Positions 1-11,580 of a DNA stretch of 64,000 nucleotides are shown piece after piece. The notes under the pieces were generated by a model. That model made no database searches, was not told the DNA's origin, and saw nothing but the letters and a program-made list of their open reading frames with translations. This DNA is from Endomychus coccineus (taxonomy: Eukaryota > Arthropoda > Insecta > Coleoptera > Endomychidae). The stretch is from NCBI GenBank assembly GCA_958510875.1, contig OY294067.1:258231736-258295735 (forward strand), read 5' to 3'. The stretch's first letter is position 1; each line of letters opens with the position of its first letter. Made by a program: the position numbers and the translations under genes.

Positions 1-1850
1 TTGTGACTTCCAACACTCCCAATACAATCTAGAGGAATCACCTTGTATAATCTATGTCTACATGGATACGTGACTCAATTTTCTCTAGATTTCACTATCC
101 TAATATAGGAATAATTCTTAAGCAACTGATTCCCTGGCTGATCCTTGAAGCATATTGAATTACAGTGAACATTCAGGAATGGAAAAATGTTTGATCTTAG
201 TCTTACTTGATGAATATTTGTAGTTCAATATCTACCGAAGCATAAGCTACAGAGGTAGTTGTTTGGGTATTATTCATTGCTACTATCAGTGACGGATGTT
301 GACCCTGAAATGTAGAACCATTTAATTTGCCTATATTCCCTATATTAATCAAAGTTTCACTCAAATCTGGTCTTGATAATTCTTGTAGGTCTGGGTACGA
401 CTTATCTCCGTAACAAAGATTACTGACGTGATATTTTATTTACTAAAAGTCAACGTCTGCACACTATCTTACATTACCCAGCTCTTCACATCCTTCTTGA
501 CTAGTGGACAGCGATTCCATACAGCGTCACCTCATAGTGATTTATCATTTGAGTTGAGTTTTTATTTGTGTAACACTTTTTCTCAGCACAGCAACAACGA
601 AAATCAATTACAATAATAATAGTATTACCAACACCCGTACTATACCGGATCCCAACCGAACAACACACAGAATTTCTATCTTTTAACTACTTCCGCCGTT
701 TCCTAGTCTTAAGCTACGTATCTGCTTTCATAACTCGCACAGTTTTATACTGGGGACAGTGCCTTATCTGGTGCCTTCATCTCTGTTCTGTCATTTTAGA
801 CTGTACCGTACTCATGATGACGTATGCATATATTCTTCGGAGCAATTCGTATCACCGAATATGATTGATCGCTGGGATCAAGATTGAGAGATATACTCGA
901 TCTGTGCAAAGTGAACCAATCAACTGAATTTCATGACTTTGGCTAGTTGGTTGCAGATTCTATGAATGTGAATTGAATACTTTACCTACCCTTTCGATTA
1001 CATGATGCGTATTTAAATCTATACTCATCTCATAATGCTCTGTAATATTTGTATCTTGCTTAAGTAAGGTATAATTGGATAACAATTTTTTTTTCCATTT
1101 GTGGATTTGATTTTGGTGGTGAGGCACTGTGTCTATTGTCTACTCGGTGAAGAGGCTTCTGGTTTATATGTAGAGAGACTAGTACAAGTGATTTTCCATC
1201 TCTTGACTAGTTAAGCTACTCTTTCCACATGTACATGTAATACCTATCCCTAATTTGGTCTTCTTTGTGAGTAAGTCATCATGATAGACCACTTGGTGTG
1301 AAATATGTTTATTACCTTCATTCCTAATGGAATAGATGCTTGCTATATTATGATACAGTTCTATTTAGATTAGCTTAAGGTTCGCTTACTCCAAAATACA
1401 TTGTAGCTAAACGTCGGTAGACAAGGTCAAACAAACAAACTGAAAAATATTAAGACATGAATTTACATATTGAAGATATCGATTATACCTGAAGAAATTG
1501 ACCATAATGTGGCATACATTCGGTTGCATGCCATAAAATGAATGTGAACTAGTAAATTCACACACAGTGCTGCTTGAAGCTTACCTTCACATATGATTGG
1601 TTTGGCTACAAAACAATGGAAGTGAGCATTACCACAGCGTCCTGATACCATCCATAGAGTTGTCAACTGTTAGCAACCTTGTTTCATACCTTAATTAAAT
1701 TGAAAATCAAATGTTATTGAATTTTGAAAGTGGATAAATACAAGATTCAAAAGTAGGTAATCACAAATATACAATCAAATATTAATTATTATCACATGAT
1801 CGGAGGAAAAGTTCATGAAAGCATTTCATCGACCAGTAACAACACAACTG
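1..1850. other. AT-rich intergenic DNA, no gene recognised
   Basis: No coding region, RNA gene or mobile-element motif could be recognised. Open frames here are short and lack any family motif. A ~25 bp sequence near 1,654-1,680 (gttgtcaactgttagcaacc) has a diverged relative near 8,985-9,010, which hints at an old dispersed repeat. Confidence 0.5.
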
Positions 1851-1854
1851 CAAA

Positions 1855-1895
1855 TCCCGAACAACTGTTTCGCCTTCTCGGGCTCATAAGCGGAA
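1855..1895 (-). ncRNA. hammerhead ribozyme-like motif, family C (decayed)
   Basis: Read on the minus strand, the segment has the full layout of a type I hammerhead. Stem I is TTCCG paired with CGGGA (one G-U pair). The CUGAUGA box is present as CTTATGA. Stem II is GCC/GGC around a CGAGAA loop. Then comes GAA, a stem III ACA-GT-TGT that is nearly self-complementary, and a U at the cleavage position before CGGGA. Hammerheads of this minimal form are known from Penelope-like elements. The G5 to U change in the core should abolish cleavage, so this is probably a dead copy. No PLE coding sequence is recognisable beside it; the flanking ~100 bp may be a PLE 3' UTR. Structure and assignment are by eye. 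Confidence 0.5.
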
Positions 1896-1899
1896 CTAG

Positions 1900-3190
1900 T
1901 AGGTTATGATGTCACTAGCCGACCCCACATAATACTGACAGAGAAACCACGATTTACCAGCATCAACGTTTTTTCCAAAACGCATATTATCTAGAATATC
2001 AACGCCTGCATGGAACGCGCGGAGATTTGAGTTTGGGGTTCGCTTACAAACACAGTTATAACCGTACGTACTGCTGAAAAAACGGTACTAATCAATCTTT
2101 TGGGGTGTTATGAACATTCTGAATTTTCTGGAAATTATGAGTTTTTGGGAACACTAAAACATACATGATTTTTATATTGGTCTCGTCTATTCACTCGAAT
2201 TTTCCCGGACATTCCAGATATTATTATCAGTTACTGCATTTAAAAAAATCTATAAGTTGTTTGAGATTTTTGGACATAAATCAAAAAGAGAATTGTTACA
2301 AAAAAGTTTGGTATTAATTGTTATACAACATAAGGTACAAGTATTGTCATTCAAACAGCTATAACTCGAAAATATTCAATTTTAATACAAATTCGTAAGA
2401 AGAAATATTGTTCATTCATCCAAATTATCCAAATAAACCTATTGATCCTTTGTTAATAACAATTTGTAGGGAATAGCGCCTTCCAAACTTTTTTTACTGA
2501 TGATATTCTGACCCCAATGAGAATAGATCGGTACAATTTTTTGAAAATTTCACATCTTAAATGCCCAGATTCTTATTATTCTACAGGGCTTTCGTTTCTG
2601 TAAATTTGGTTTCCTACTGGTGGCCTTAGTTCCTACAACATGTCAAAGAATTATAGATTCTCGACCTTTTCGAAGAATCAATGTATGGACCTGAATAACA
2701 AGTTCACATCGAGGATTCTGAGATTTAAAATAAGTTCTATTTCAAATATGATAAATGTTATAGATATCGTAGCGATTGGAAACCCTAAACGAGTAAACGT
2801 TTTTATAAAAATTGATCTACGCCGCATCGAAATGCGATCAGCAATTTCCTCACGCTCGGAATTGATTCCGTCATTTATATGTGATATTGGTATATGGGAT
2901 ATCAACGTATTGTAGGGAAAGGCGCAAATATTTTACCGTTAAATTACATATTTCAGCTCGACAGGAGTATTTTGTATATCAAATAGTTCATTGGAATATA
3001 ATATAGTTTATCGGTTTCAGAATATTGAGCAGTTGTGTGCATATTATATAAAAGTAGGCTGGTGTAAGTCGTAGCTATATTTGCACCTAAATATTACCAT
3101 ACTGACATGTGAACAAAAATTAATAAATATTTAAATAATAATAAAGAATTATTAAAGGTTGATGGTATAGAGTATGAAACTTTTTATATT
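1900..3190. other. AT-rich DNA, no gene recognised
   Basis: No motif recognised. Around 2,640-2,915 both strands happen to be free of stop codons for more than 200 bp, but neither translation resembles a known family. Confidence 0.5.
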
Positions 3191-3191
3191 G

Positions 3192-3646
3192 TAGTGTAGG
3201 TATGAGTATTACTATGGTTGGCAATTACTCAGACAGTATTCATTTAATGTCAGTATCCCAGTTCTTATATATTTCAATAGAACTGACTGAGAAATGTTCT
3301 GGGTAAGTATGAACTAGTTTGAAGTTTCTTTGTCGAATTGGACACAATTTCGTGTGAGTGTATTAAGAGAATTAAATTTTCTGACTTATGAAGATAACTT
3401 TTCACGTTTATTCATCTTCATAACCTATATCAAATTATCTGGGTGATCTTCATGATTCAGAAAATTTAATTCTATATTTCTTAATGTGAACACGAAATTG
3501 TGGCCAATCAGGCAAAGAAACTTTAAACTTGCTTATACTTACCCAGAACTTGTTCTCTGTTATTTCTATTGAAATATATAAGAACCGGGATGCTGTCATT
3601 GAATGAGACTAATTACCAACCATAGTAATACTTTAACCTACACTCC
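3192..3646. mobile_element. foldback (inverted-repeat) element, ~450 bp
   Basis: Two arms of roughly 200 bp are imperfect reverse complements: about 3,192-3,415 and 3,430-3,646. The outer end reads agtgtaggt...tattactatggttgg on the left, and ccaaccatagtaatactttaacctacact on the right is its complement, with inner arms meeting near 3,420. The arms differ by scattered substitutions and small indels, so this is an old palindromic MITE or foldback transposon. It encodes no protein. No clear target-site duplication was seen. Confidence 0.7.
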
Positions 3647-3719
3647 TTACTTCAAAACGATTGAATGTGCGTTAAAAGTCTTCATCGAAGTGTGGTTCTG
3701 ACTATAGCTTGTATAGTTT

Positions 3720-4410
3720 CTTAGGAGTTCGGACCCATTCCTGAGCCTTGTTTGAAGTCACGAATTGGCTGGAGTGAGGGCATTTATCGCCAAGAGGGCC
3801 AAATCAACACCTAGGTCTATCGCCGCACCGTGATGGGTGTACAGATTCCTGACGTCAGCTGCAGGGCCTGTCGAAAGGCGCCTGAGACGCTCTTCCACCT
3901 GCTGTCCGCATGTCCGGCAAAAGCGGCCTCGGCGTACACCCTTCGCCTCCGGAATAGACCAAGACCCGGTTCTGACTCACATGCCAGGTGATATTGAGTC
4001 CATTGTCGGAAACGAAAGATGCCAGATCTACTGGAATTACCCGTTTCCGACGTTCAGGTCCATACAAGCAATTAGGCCTGACGTTGTCCTCCTCGATAAA
4101 CTAAGCAAGACTATATATGTCATCGAATTCTCTGCTCCGGTAGAGAAGAACATAGTCTTGAAAGGGGGGTGGGGGGCTGTGGAGGTCTCACTGAGACTCA
4201 AGGTCGTATTAGTGGTTATGATCATCGCTGATTTGGTCGGAATTCGGCCTTCGTTGCGTTCGAACTTGGAGATCATTCCGGCCTGTAAGAACTTGGTGCA
4301 GATCTGGATAGACCTGATGCAGAAGGCGGTTATTCTGGGTTCAATGAGAATACTTAGGGCATACGATTTAGGAACCTCAAGCTACTTACCGACCAGTGGG
4401 GAGGAGTAAC
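3720..4410 (+). pseudogene. R2/R4-like LINE 3' end: zinc knuckle and restriction-like endonuclease
   Basis: This is the C-terminal end of a non-LTR retrotransposon protein. A CCHC knuckle, CRACRKAPETLFHLLSAC, is encoded at about 3,849-3,902. In another frame follows a restriction-enzyme-like endonuclease region: MPGDIESIVGNERC, then IYWNYPFP, then RPDVVLLDK and YVIEFSAP (the PD-D/E-type core), and finally IRPSLRSNLEIIPAC and MQKAVILGSMR. A late C-terminal endonuclease after a zinc knuckle is the arrangement of R2, R4 and Dong-type elements. A frameshift separates knuckle and nuclease, and the lysine-rich stretch after EFSAP is garbled at 4,150-4,200. The reverse transcriptase is missing, so this is a 5'-truncated dead copy. 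Sequence after the stop at 4,409 to about 4,650 is probably its 3' UTR. Confidence 0.75.
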
Positions 4411-6020
4411 TTCGGTTAACCGACTATTGGCTTTTCTGCCAATTGCTGCGATGTCGTCGGAGCTCGCAGCAGCCCTGACCAGGTTTTGATGTCAAAGAAT
4501 GTGATCATTCGGCTGGAATAACTGGAATAAAACGTGTGGATTGGTTGAGAAAATAATTTTCTAACGTTCATGAAAAAACAGGTAAATGGGCTTCTTGAAT
4601 CGGGCCCCCAGTGAGATATTGACTTCTTACTGGTCTCAAAGGACGCGCACAACTTTTATTTGAAATATTTTTCACATAACCTATAGTTTTTAACGTATTT
4701 TCAATATACTGAGAAATATCAATTTCTTGCCGTAAAAAACTGCCGTGTCTTTTTTTACAGCTTTATAAGGTAAAAATAGGTAATCAACGCATCAAAATAC
4801 ATAACAAACCGACATCTGCAACAGTAATGATACTCATAACACACCTTAATGTTAATTACTGTTATACAACTGTTCTGTTATTGTATTCAGGTAGGTAACA
4901 AAACTGCGCTAAATTATTGCATTCAGTCGCAGTTTCGGATGTCGTGGGTTTGAATGTAACTGTAAACCAACCTAATGACGAGAACTGAAACCTGAGCGAA
5001 TGTGTTATTGATGTTTATCTCGGATTCTGTTCTGGTGCTGAATAAACGAACTTACGATTTAGTCCATATTGTAAAATTAAACACTAATATGTTAATATCC
5101 GATTTAACCGATGAGCACTGTATTAATAGTTTCGATAAACTCACTCTCCAGTAAATATCTACATCCAATCTGGCTACAAATCAATGGAGAATTAGGATAG
5201 CTTCTTCAACATTTGCGGATTTACTCTCAAATCAGCTCCCCATGTGGTGTTACATTAAAACTTTCACTTAAAAAAAGTTCTGGTCCTAGATCTTCCAAAG
5301 GCATTCTAGATTACTCATCCAATTAGATAATCTCGGAATCAGGGGACCTCTTCAACATTTAATGTGTCTCGTGTCTCATCTGACAGATGAAAAAACAGAA
5401 AGTACTTGTAGAAGCCTGAAATGAAGATATCGTATTTGATTTGATTGGGAGTATATAGATCGAGGAAATTGATTTTGAAGGAGGTTGCGTTGCAACTGTA
5501 TTTCAACTGCTTTCAACTCTCAAACATCATGCTAGTGGAAACGTACAAATTGTCGTTACTAATTTTATTGGAGTTTTACCGTTCTGCTTATTATTACATA
5601 AGGAATAATCATCTGGACGTCATACGCTTTTGCAGACTTGACGCTACCCTATATAATTCCTCGAGAGATACTATTCGAAGGTGGAACTGAAGGGCAGTGT
5701 TATGTTGAGTCTTTAACATCATAACATGTGAAAGATTAATCGATAATTCTAATTCGATGGAGCAAATAGTTCCTGCTTTTGAGATTTTCAATGAAATCAT
5801 TCTTTGAAAACAAAATTGTAAACCAATTTTCAGTTTCTTACATATCATTTGAATAATTCAAATGATACTATGATCATTTGAAGCTGAGATATATTCATTA
5901 TATAAATGTGAAGTTCATGATACATCAACTATATTCGATACGTATTCAGCATAAGTTGGAATAAAGTTTTAACGTGCCACAATTCCCATCCAATTCCTAA
6001 ATTATGCAGCATCCGTTAAA
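4411..6020. other. LINE 3' UTR remnant and AT-rich DNA
   Basis: The first ~250 bp probably belong to the LINE that ends at 4,410. The rest has no recognisable gene or repeat. Confidence 0.4.
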
Positions 6021-6024
6021 GGAA

Positions 6025-6745
6025 TCCTGAAAATCTATATCCCACCAAAAACATTCTGTAAAAAACTAGCTAAGTCTCGATGGAGCTGCTTGTTTATCTC
6101 TAAAAAGTAATGAAATCTAGACAAAGTCGTACCAAGTCTAAAGTTCCTCACTGCGATTTCTTTATTATTATAGTTGATGTTGTGTGACTTGGCCGTTGAA
6201 CATTCTTTATACGTAAGTGGGTACAATTCAATTCTGTTTACACGTAATGTTATTTGTTGCAACTACCTATGTTTGTTAAGCGAGATAATAGCCCATACTG
6301 GTATTGGTAATTGGACGCTAGTGTCTCATTTTAGGCTGTTGTTGATTGTGCAACACATGCATTCAGCATGGACTGGAAATAATTTTTTATACTGTTTGTT
6401 TCAGGCTCGCCTAAGCATAAATATTATTGAAATACGCCGCTTCATCAAGCCTACAATTGACTGGTTATTGAACAAACGTTTACCAAGTAGCAACTTTCCA
6501 TCGTCAATGGGTAGCGGTTCTGGCGACAGATTGGTACAATGGTGTAATGGAGAACCTGGTTTTGTACCCTTGTGTACCCTTCAACGGCCAAGTCACACAA
6601 CATTAACTATAGTAATAAAGAAATCGCAGTAAGGAACCTTGGACTTGGTTCGACTTTGTCTAGATTTCATTACTTTTTAGAGATAAACAAGCAGCTCCAT
6701 CGAGACTTGGCTAGTTTTTTATAGAACGTTTTTGGTGGGATTTCA
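6025..6745. repeat. palindrome: inverted ~170 bp arms around a captured fragment
   Basis: The left arm (about 6,025-6,200) and right arm (about 6,580-6,745) are reverse complements with scattered mismatches. Both carry the last codons (reading PPKTF, KKLAKSRW, SCLFISKK, stop) and the 3' flank of the OTU-like sequence, pointing outwards from the 380 bp centre. The centre (6,201-6,579) holds a LanC-like protein fragment. The right arm continues into a longer OTU reading frame, while the left arm holds only its end, so the left arm looks like an inverted duplicate of the OTU 3' end. Confidence 0.7.
6355..6575 (+). pseudogene. LanC-like (LANCL) protein fragment
   Basis: The translation from about 6,400 reads FLYCLFQARL, then FIKPTIDWLLNKRLPSSNFP, then DRLVQWCNGEPGFV. 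This follows the middle of eukaryotic LanC-like proteins, where a (V/I)KP..D segment, an F.SGN.P stretch and the zinc-site motif (V/Q)WCHGAPG occur in that order. In the motif, H is changed to N and A to E (WCNGEPG), so zinc and substrate binding would be lost. A one-base shift near 6,360-6,385 would bring an AHGL-like stretch into frame, as in the family. There is no start, no C-terminal half and no intron evidence. It is a fragment of a host gene carried inside the palindrome, not a working gene. LANCL proteins are glutathione-binding enzymes; the paralogue cannot be told. Confidence 0.7.
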
Positions 6746-6990
6746 CTCCTTTTTGTAGAAACGTGGGCATATTGATTTATTTCACCATCAGCATTACACG
6801 TGTACACTTGCATTTCGTCCCAATGTTCAGCAACGTATGCAACTGTAGCAGATCTGATACTGCAAGTTGAGTCAGTTCTACCATACACCAAGAAAGATAT
6901 TGAATGGAAGAGACAAGACCCGTCTTTAGACATACCAACTACTTGGTAGCCACTAAGTTCATCGTCGTCTTTTAATATTATCGACATTTT
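6670..6990 (-). pseudogene. OTU-like cysteine protease fragment of a mobile element
   Basis: The 105-residue frame contains KDGSCLFHSIS, the D-G-x-C-x-F/H signature around the catalytic cysteine of OTU deubiquitinases, followed by an R..TV.YV.EHWDEM helix region. The catalytic histidine block expected after a WGG motif is missing: after about residue 75 the sequence runs into PPKTF and SCLFISKK and stops. OTU domains occur in host proteins and in several transposons, including Helentrons, some LTR elements and MULEs. The inverted duplicate of its 3' end favours a mobile element over a host gene. The start at 6,987 is the first Met but may not be the original start. Confidence 0.55.
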
Positions 6991-7139
6991 TTACGATATT
7001 ATCTTGCGAAATCAAACACGTAACGTTTATGTTTATATGACAGACAGCTGATACATTGATAGACACATATACGACCGTGGTCACATATAATGTCCGTGGC
7101 AGACCATTTCATATCATAGATATTATTAAGGACACAAAT

Positions 7140-7565
7140 GGGCTCTTGTGATTTCAAATAAGGATCACCAGGTACTCCAGATCTTCGATTATCCTAGTTT
7201 TTATAGTTTTCCCTTTATGTGGCCATTAAACCCTAACTCTGTACCAAATTTCAGCTCTCTGAGTTTATGGGAAGTACTAGTTCTATTATGATGATCATGA
7301 GTGAGTGAGTGAATGAGTGAGTGTCATAAATGCGAAACTTTGCTTTCGCTTAACTTCGGAACTAAATGACCTACAGACTTGAAATTTTTTATTTTAAGTA
7401 TGTGATTTTATAGCATACTGGATGACGGAATTCTGCGTTCTGGTCTTATCCAGAGGTTCTCTAATAGGGGCCTGAAAATGCGACGAAATGGTTCCAGTAA
7501 AGGATGGTACGGCAGTGTTTGCTTCGCGCTCGACTTGGCGGGGGCACTGCCGTACCCCCTGATTG
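7140..7565 (+). mobile_element. non-autonomous repeat ending in a GC-rich hairpin
   Basis: The segment has a short (TGAG)n tract at 7,298-7,324 and ends in a perfect 12 bp stem: ggtacggcagtg (7,506-7,517) pairs with cactgccgtacc (7,545-7,556) across a 27 nt loop. It is much more GC-rich than its neighbours. A terminal hairpin after a body with a simple repeat would suit a Helitron-like or SINE-like element. I recall similar sequence from other insect genomes but cannot name the family. No second copy occurs in this window. Confidence 0.35.
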
Positions 7566-8046
7566 ATATATGTTATTGTTATTATTTGACACTATTTCAA
7601 CCTTCACTTATTCTGACAATTTTATCATTATCACAATACACTGCACAGAGTGAACACATCTTCACATTTCGATGATGTCACTTAAGTCTTAAAATAAGAA
7701 TTTAAATTTCTCGAGATAGATTATATGCTTGTGATATATATTTATAACATGAAAAACACGGCTGACAGTATGGTTTAATAAATAGCTTCCGGAAAAACCT
7801 GCGGGTCAAATGTAAATGATTGTAGGAACAGTAAATGATGATGAAATCGCTAATGGAACACGTTAAACATTACTCTATGTTACACTGTAATTTTATCCAA
7901 ATGGTCTACATAATGTATTCCACAACTCTGTGTTTCATAATGACACGGCAGTAAGATTAGACTTTCGCAATTATTCATTCTTTCATGCTTACAATTGTTA
8001 CGTAAAAATGAGAATTTCGGAGACTGCTGCAGCTTAAATAAATACG

Positions 8047-8262
8047 TGCGATATATTTTTATAACCAGAAAAACATGGTTGTCCTTGTGGTTCAACAAAA
8101 TACCATAATCTCAATTGAAAAAATAAAGATGAACATCAGAGATACCACTCGAAACGACGCTACCGCGCCAAAACCAATACAGTTCCTATTTTTGCATCTT
8201 TTAAGCTATCAGCGAAATTTTCAAACCTATACTACCAATAGGAACGGCGCAATCGTTCTTCC
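8047..8262. repeat. dispersed ~200 bp repeat, copy 1
   Basis: It shares a series of blocks with 33,229-33,422: ataaccagaaaaaca, then a short A/T-rich part, then ccactcgaaacgacgct / ccactagaaacgaggct, acgcgcca/ccaaaa, and finally ccaataggaacggc / ccaatgggaacggc. A shorter, more diverged relative lies at about 57,030-57,120, and a partial one may begin at 7,738. There is no conserved coding frame. It is probably a short non-autonomous element, class unknown. Confidence 0.6.
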
Positions 8263-8280
8263 TTAGTCTATTCTATCATA

Positions 8281-8945
8281 TTCTACTAGCGACCCGCCCC
8301 GGCTTCACACGGGTGCAATGCTGATAAATTCAAAGTGCTATAGGGAGAACCGCGGCCTCCGACGCGCTATTCATAGGCACGCTCCCGCCCGGCCGGTCGG
8401 TACCGCCGCAAACGCTACGTCCCGCAATTTTTAAATCTGTAATATCTTCGAAAATATTCATTTAAATCATATGCTGTGAACGGCCATATAGATCTATATT
8501 AAATCAACAATGTATTTAAGGTATTCAATTGGATAAGGATTAATGCTGTATTGGTTAAAATCGCTTCGAAAATTAGTCATTATTTGTCGTAAAAAGTAAA
8601 TGACAAAAAAATGGTATTGTGGGATAACCATGAGAGATAGACATATACCATCGCGGAGTTTTCTGTAGACCTTTTCAATGTGTACAATACTTAGTACATT
8701 ATTTTGATATATCTCGTAGGGTTCAGCCTGCGTTTGCAATGTAAGCGGAAAGAATGTAATTATTTACGACATCACTTTAGAAATCTCAAAAATAACAGTA
8801 TTTCTCAACTATTCAATGGATGTTATTATACAAATAAACCTTCCTCTTCAATCACTCTATCTATTGAAAAAAACCGCATCAAAATCCGTTGCGTAGTTTT
8901 AAAGATTTAAGCATACATAGGGATATAGGGACAGAGAAAGCGACT
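8281..8945 (+). mobile_element. LINE/SINE-like repeat with a cccgccccggc head
   Basis: It opens with a GC-rich head (gcgacccgccccggcttcac) that stands out from the AT-rich surroundings. It closes with aaaatccgttgcgtagtttt...agcatacataggga...cagagaaagcgactttg. I recall both blocks as the two ends of a widespread arthropod repeat related to RTE-type retrotransposon tails, but that is memory and not a search. The open frames at 8,494-8,739 and 8,704-8,910 are incidental. Confidence 0.4.
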
Positions 8946-10975
8946 TTGTAGTGAGTACAAATGGACAATAATACACTCACAGAAATGAAACGGTTGACAA
9001 CCGTTAGCAGCCTTGTTCACATCTTTTTGTGCTTTAAGTTTAACTTGAGAGAAATGTGTAATATTAACCACCATTCTTGAATATATATCAATTTCTGTCG
9101 AGGTAGGTATCAGACATGGGAATATTTGCATACGCATATTCACAGTTTCTATGTTAGAACACAGCAGAGAAGAACCTGAGTCCACGGTCGTATATAGGTC
9201 TGGTATCTCGAGGCAGTTTCCTATGTGGGACGTGAGTCCGCTAAGCGTCAACTGTCGCGTAATACCAAAAGACGTCACGGGTGGCGAGGGATGTTCTCTG
9301 GCACGTATATGACCGTGTTTGAACGATATGGCGTCTAATCCTGACATCCTGACAACATACTCCGATCCATGCGCTAGCTGGTGGCTGAGCGAGGAACTAC
9401 GAGCTTGGCGTCATGTAAGAGACTCATGTCAAACATAGAGATTCCAGACCTGTATATATGACCGTGTCTGAGTCTAACTTATTAAATTTACTTTAATATT
9501 TAAAATACCTCCAACTTGTTTTTCTTTTTATTTGCTTCATGCTATCCCTCAAAAATAGATCAATGGTTACTTGTGCCTAAACTAATGAGAAAACTGCTGA
9601 TGCAAATCACGTTTTGGCTGTGATGTGAAATCCTCGTGAAGTCTGATCTTTTATTATAAGTTTATTATGGCTTGGTTACATTCGGGAGATTATGTTACCT
9701 AGGGTAAGAAAAGTGAGCGAAATCCATTGGAACTTTCATCTAGCTCATTAATCATACTAACAAAAAGTAAAACGTGAAAACGTAATAGTCCGCGAATAGG
9801 AAGAAAGGAGCTTAACGTAAAACGTAATATGGTATATTCTTGTGACGTGTGGATTCAAATTTTAACATTATTATTCTTTCAGATTACCTAATTTACGTAG
9901 ATTCGTCTCAACAATCTGAATTATAACTAATTTAACTTTACACTAAACGTAGTATTCCTGACGGAAGTATTGCAATCGTCGTAGAAGAAATCCGTTTTAA
10001 GCCTTCCTTAATCCATCTAGACTATTTTTAAGATGATGTATGTGAGAGCATATGTACATAGGTAACCAATACCTTCTATAGTAAAAGGCCTATACGCTGA
10101 AAACAAAAATCAGTGTTACGTCATTAACAACAGGCTTAGACTTGAGGCGAAGCTCCAGAGCAGTAATGTTGATGACATGCAGATGGTAGTGGGTGTGACG
10201 GATGATAAATATTACAATTTAACAAAGTTATATCTACGAATTGTGGAAAATCATATGTTGCACCTGTTCCTTAGTTCTTTGTGTGATCGGAAAGTATTTT
10301 TACCTGTAAATAAGCGTATATAAAAGTGTTATGAAAGTGACTTATGAAATGAATTTCTAAGTGAATGTTGGTTCATCCCACTTTTTGTGTCGTAGGTACA
10401 GTTCACTGGCGTGTGTTAGTTAACCCGACGTTACTCGCTATATGAGATTTTCTCTCACATATTTAGAGAAATACGCACATTTCCATCAGATAATTGCGGA
10501 GGCCGAATCAGTTATGCTTCTGTCTGACCTCTGGCTTTCGCTCTAAGCATTTGAGTACGTTGGGTGCCGTTTTTTGGTATCTACGTTGAGATTAACATGT
10601 AAAGTAGGCGTGAGAATTTCTCTCATCGCGCGAGTTATTGCGTAACCTTATTTTACAATGAGTAGGAGCATGCAGTACCTGTACTACATCTAATGCAGGC
10701 TTTTTTTTACATGCAGTACGACACGAACTGTAAACCGTAAAACATTTTATGCAGTGCAAAAAGATATATAAATCAAAAATCCTGGAATTATGAAATTCCC
10801 TGAAAAATTGTTTATATCTCATAATAATATTACGTATTTTCCAGTAATATTCGTAATATAAAACGATATACAATAGAAAATCTTGGGAAAATACAGAACT
10901 ATACAGAAAAATAAGGCAAAACGTGACTGCTACTTAATCAGATTATAATTTACGGTATAACATGGGTGGCATATA
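8946..10975. other. no gene recognised
   Basis: AT-rich apart from a more balanced patch at about 9,150-9,480, in which tatatgaccgtgt occurs twice. A 146-residue open frame (minus strand, 8,907-9,347) has no recognisable motif. Confidence 0.5.
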
Positions 10976-10977
10976 TA

Positions 10978-11580
10978 CAGGGTGTCCTCGAACTGCGTGG
11001 CCAAAATAAAGCTGAAGATTCTTTGATTCGAAAAAAAGTTGATGAGCCTTTTCACTTTTGCCTCAAGTGTCTTGTTTACCCGGTAGAGGGCTTCAAAATT
11101 GCAAAAACAATTTTGTTTTTTCGGTATAACTTGAGAACGTGTCAAAGAACTCTTACAATATTTAACAGGTGAGTTACTGTCAATAATGGCCATTTTTGAG
11201 AGTGGAGCACAGAGCCTTAGAGACCATAGAAATGGCTCAAACTGGAGGATGTAACGGGAAAAGTGTCCAGAACTTTTTTGTGGTCAATGTAATTCACTCG
11301 ATATTTTATAAGTTGATAGCTTATCTAATTTGAAAACTTTTCTCACTCCTAGAAAATTTTGATAAAATCAACGGATTAGCTTGAAAAAAATAATTTTTGA
11401 GTCTCTGCAATTTTGGCTTACTAATTTTACTTGATTAAAATACCTTAGTTGCCTTTGCTTTTCTAATGTCATTTTGACATTCGAAGAATTTATTCTCAAA
11501 ACTGTCAGTTTTTACTTTGCTTTCCGTAAAAATTTTATAAAATTATGGCTCAACTTCACTAACACTGAAATGGTTGATAT
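10978..11580 (+). repeat. left terminal inverted repeat of the mariner-like element
   Basis: About 603 bp, matching the reverse complement of the right arm with scattered substitutions. It contains the leader and the putative start region of the transposase (actgaaatggttgatat at its inner end). Reading frames inside it are shadows. Confidence 0.85.

Noticed and set aside
2640..2915. Overlapping open frames on both strands (91 and 75 codons)
   Set aside because: No motif, no homologous pattern and low-complexity AT-driven composition; open on both strands by chance is plausible.
8907..9347. 146-codon open frame on the minus strand
   Set aside because: No domain recognised. The GC-balanced composition of this patch explains the lack of stops.
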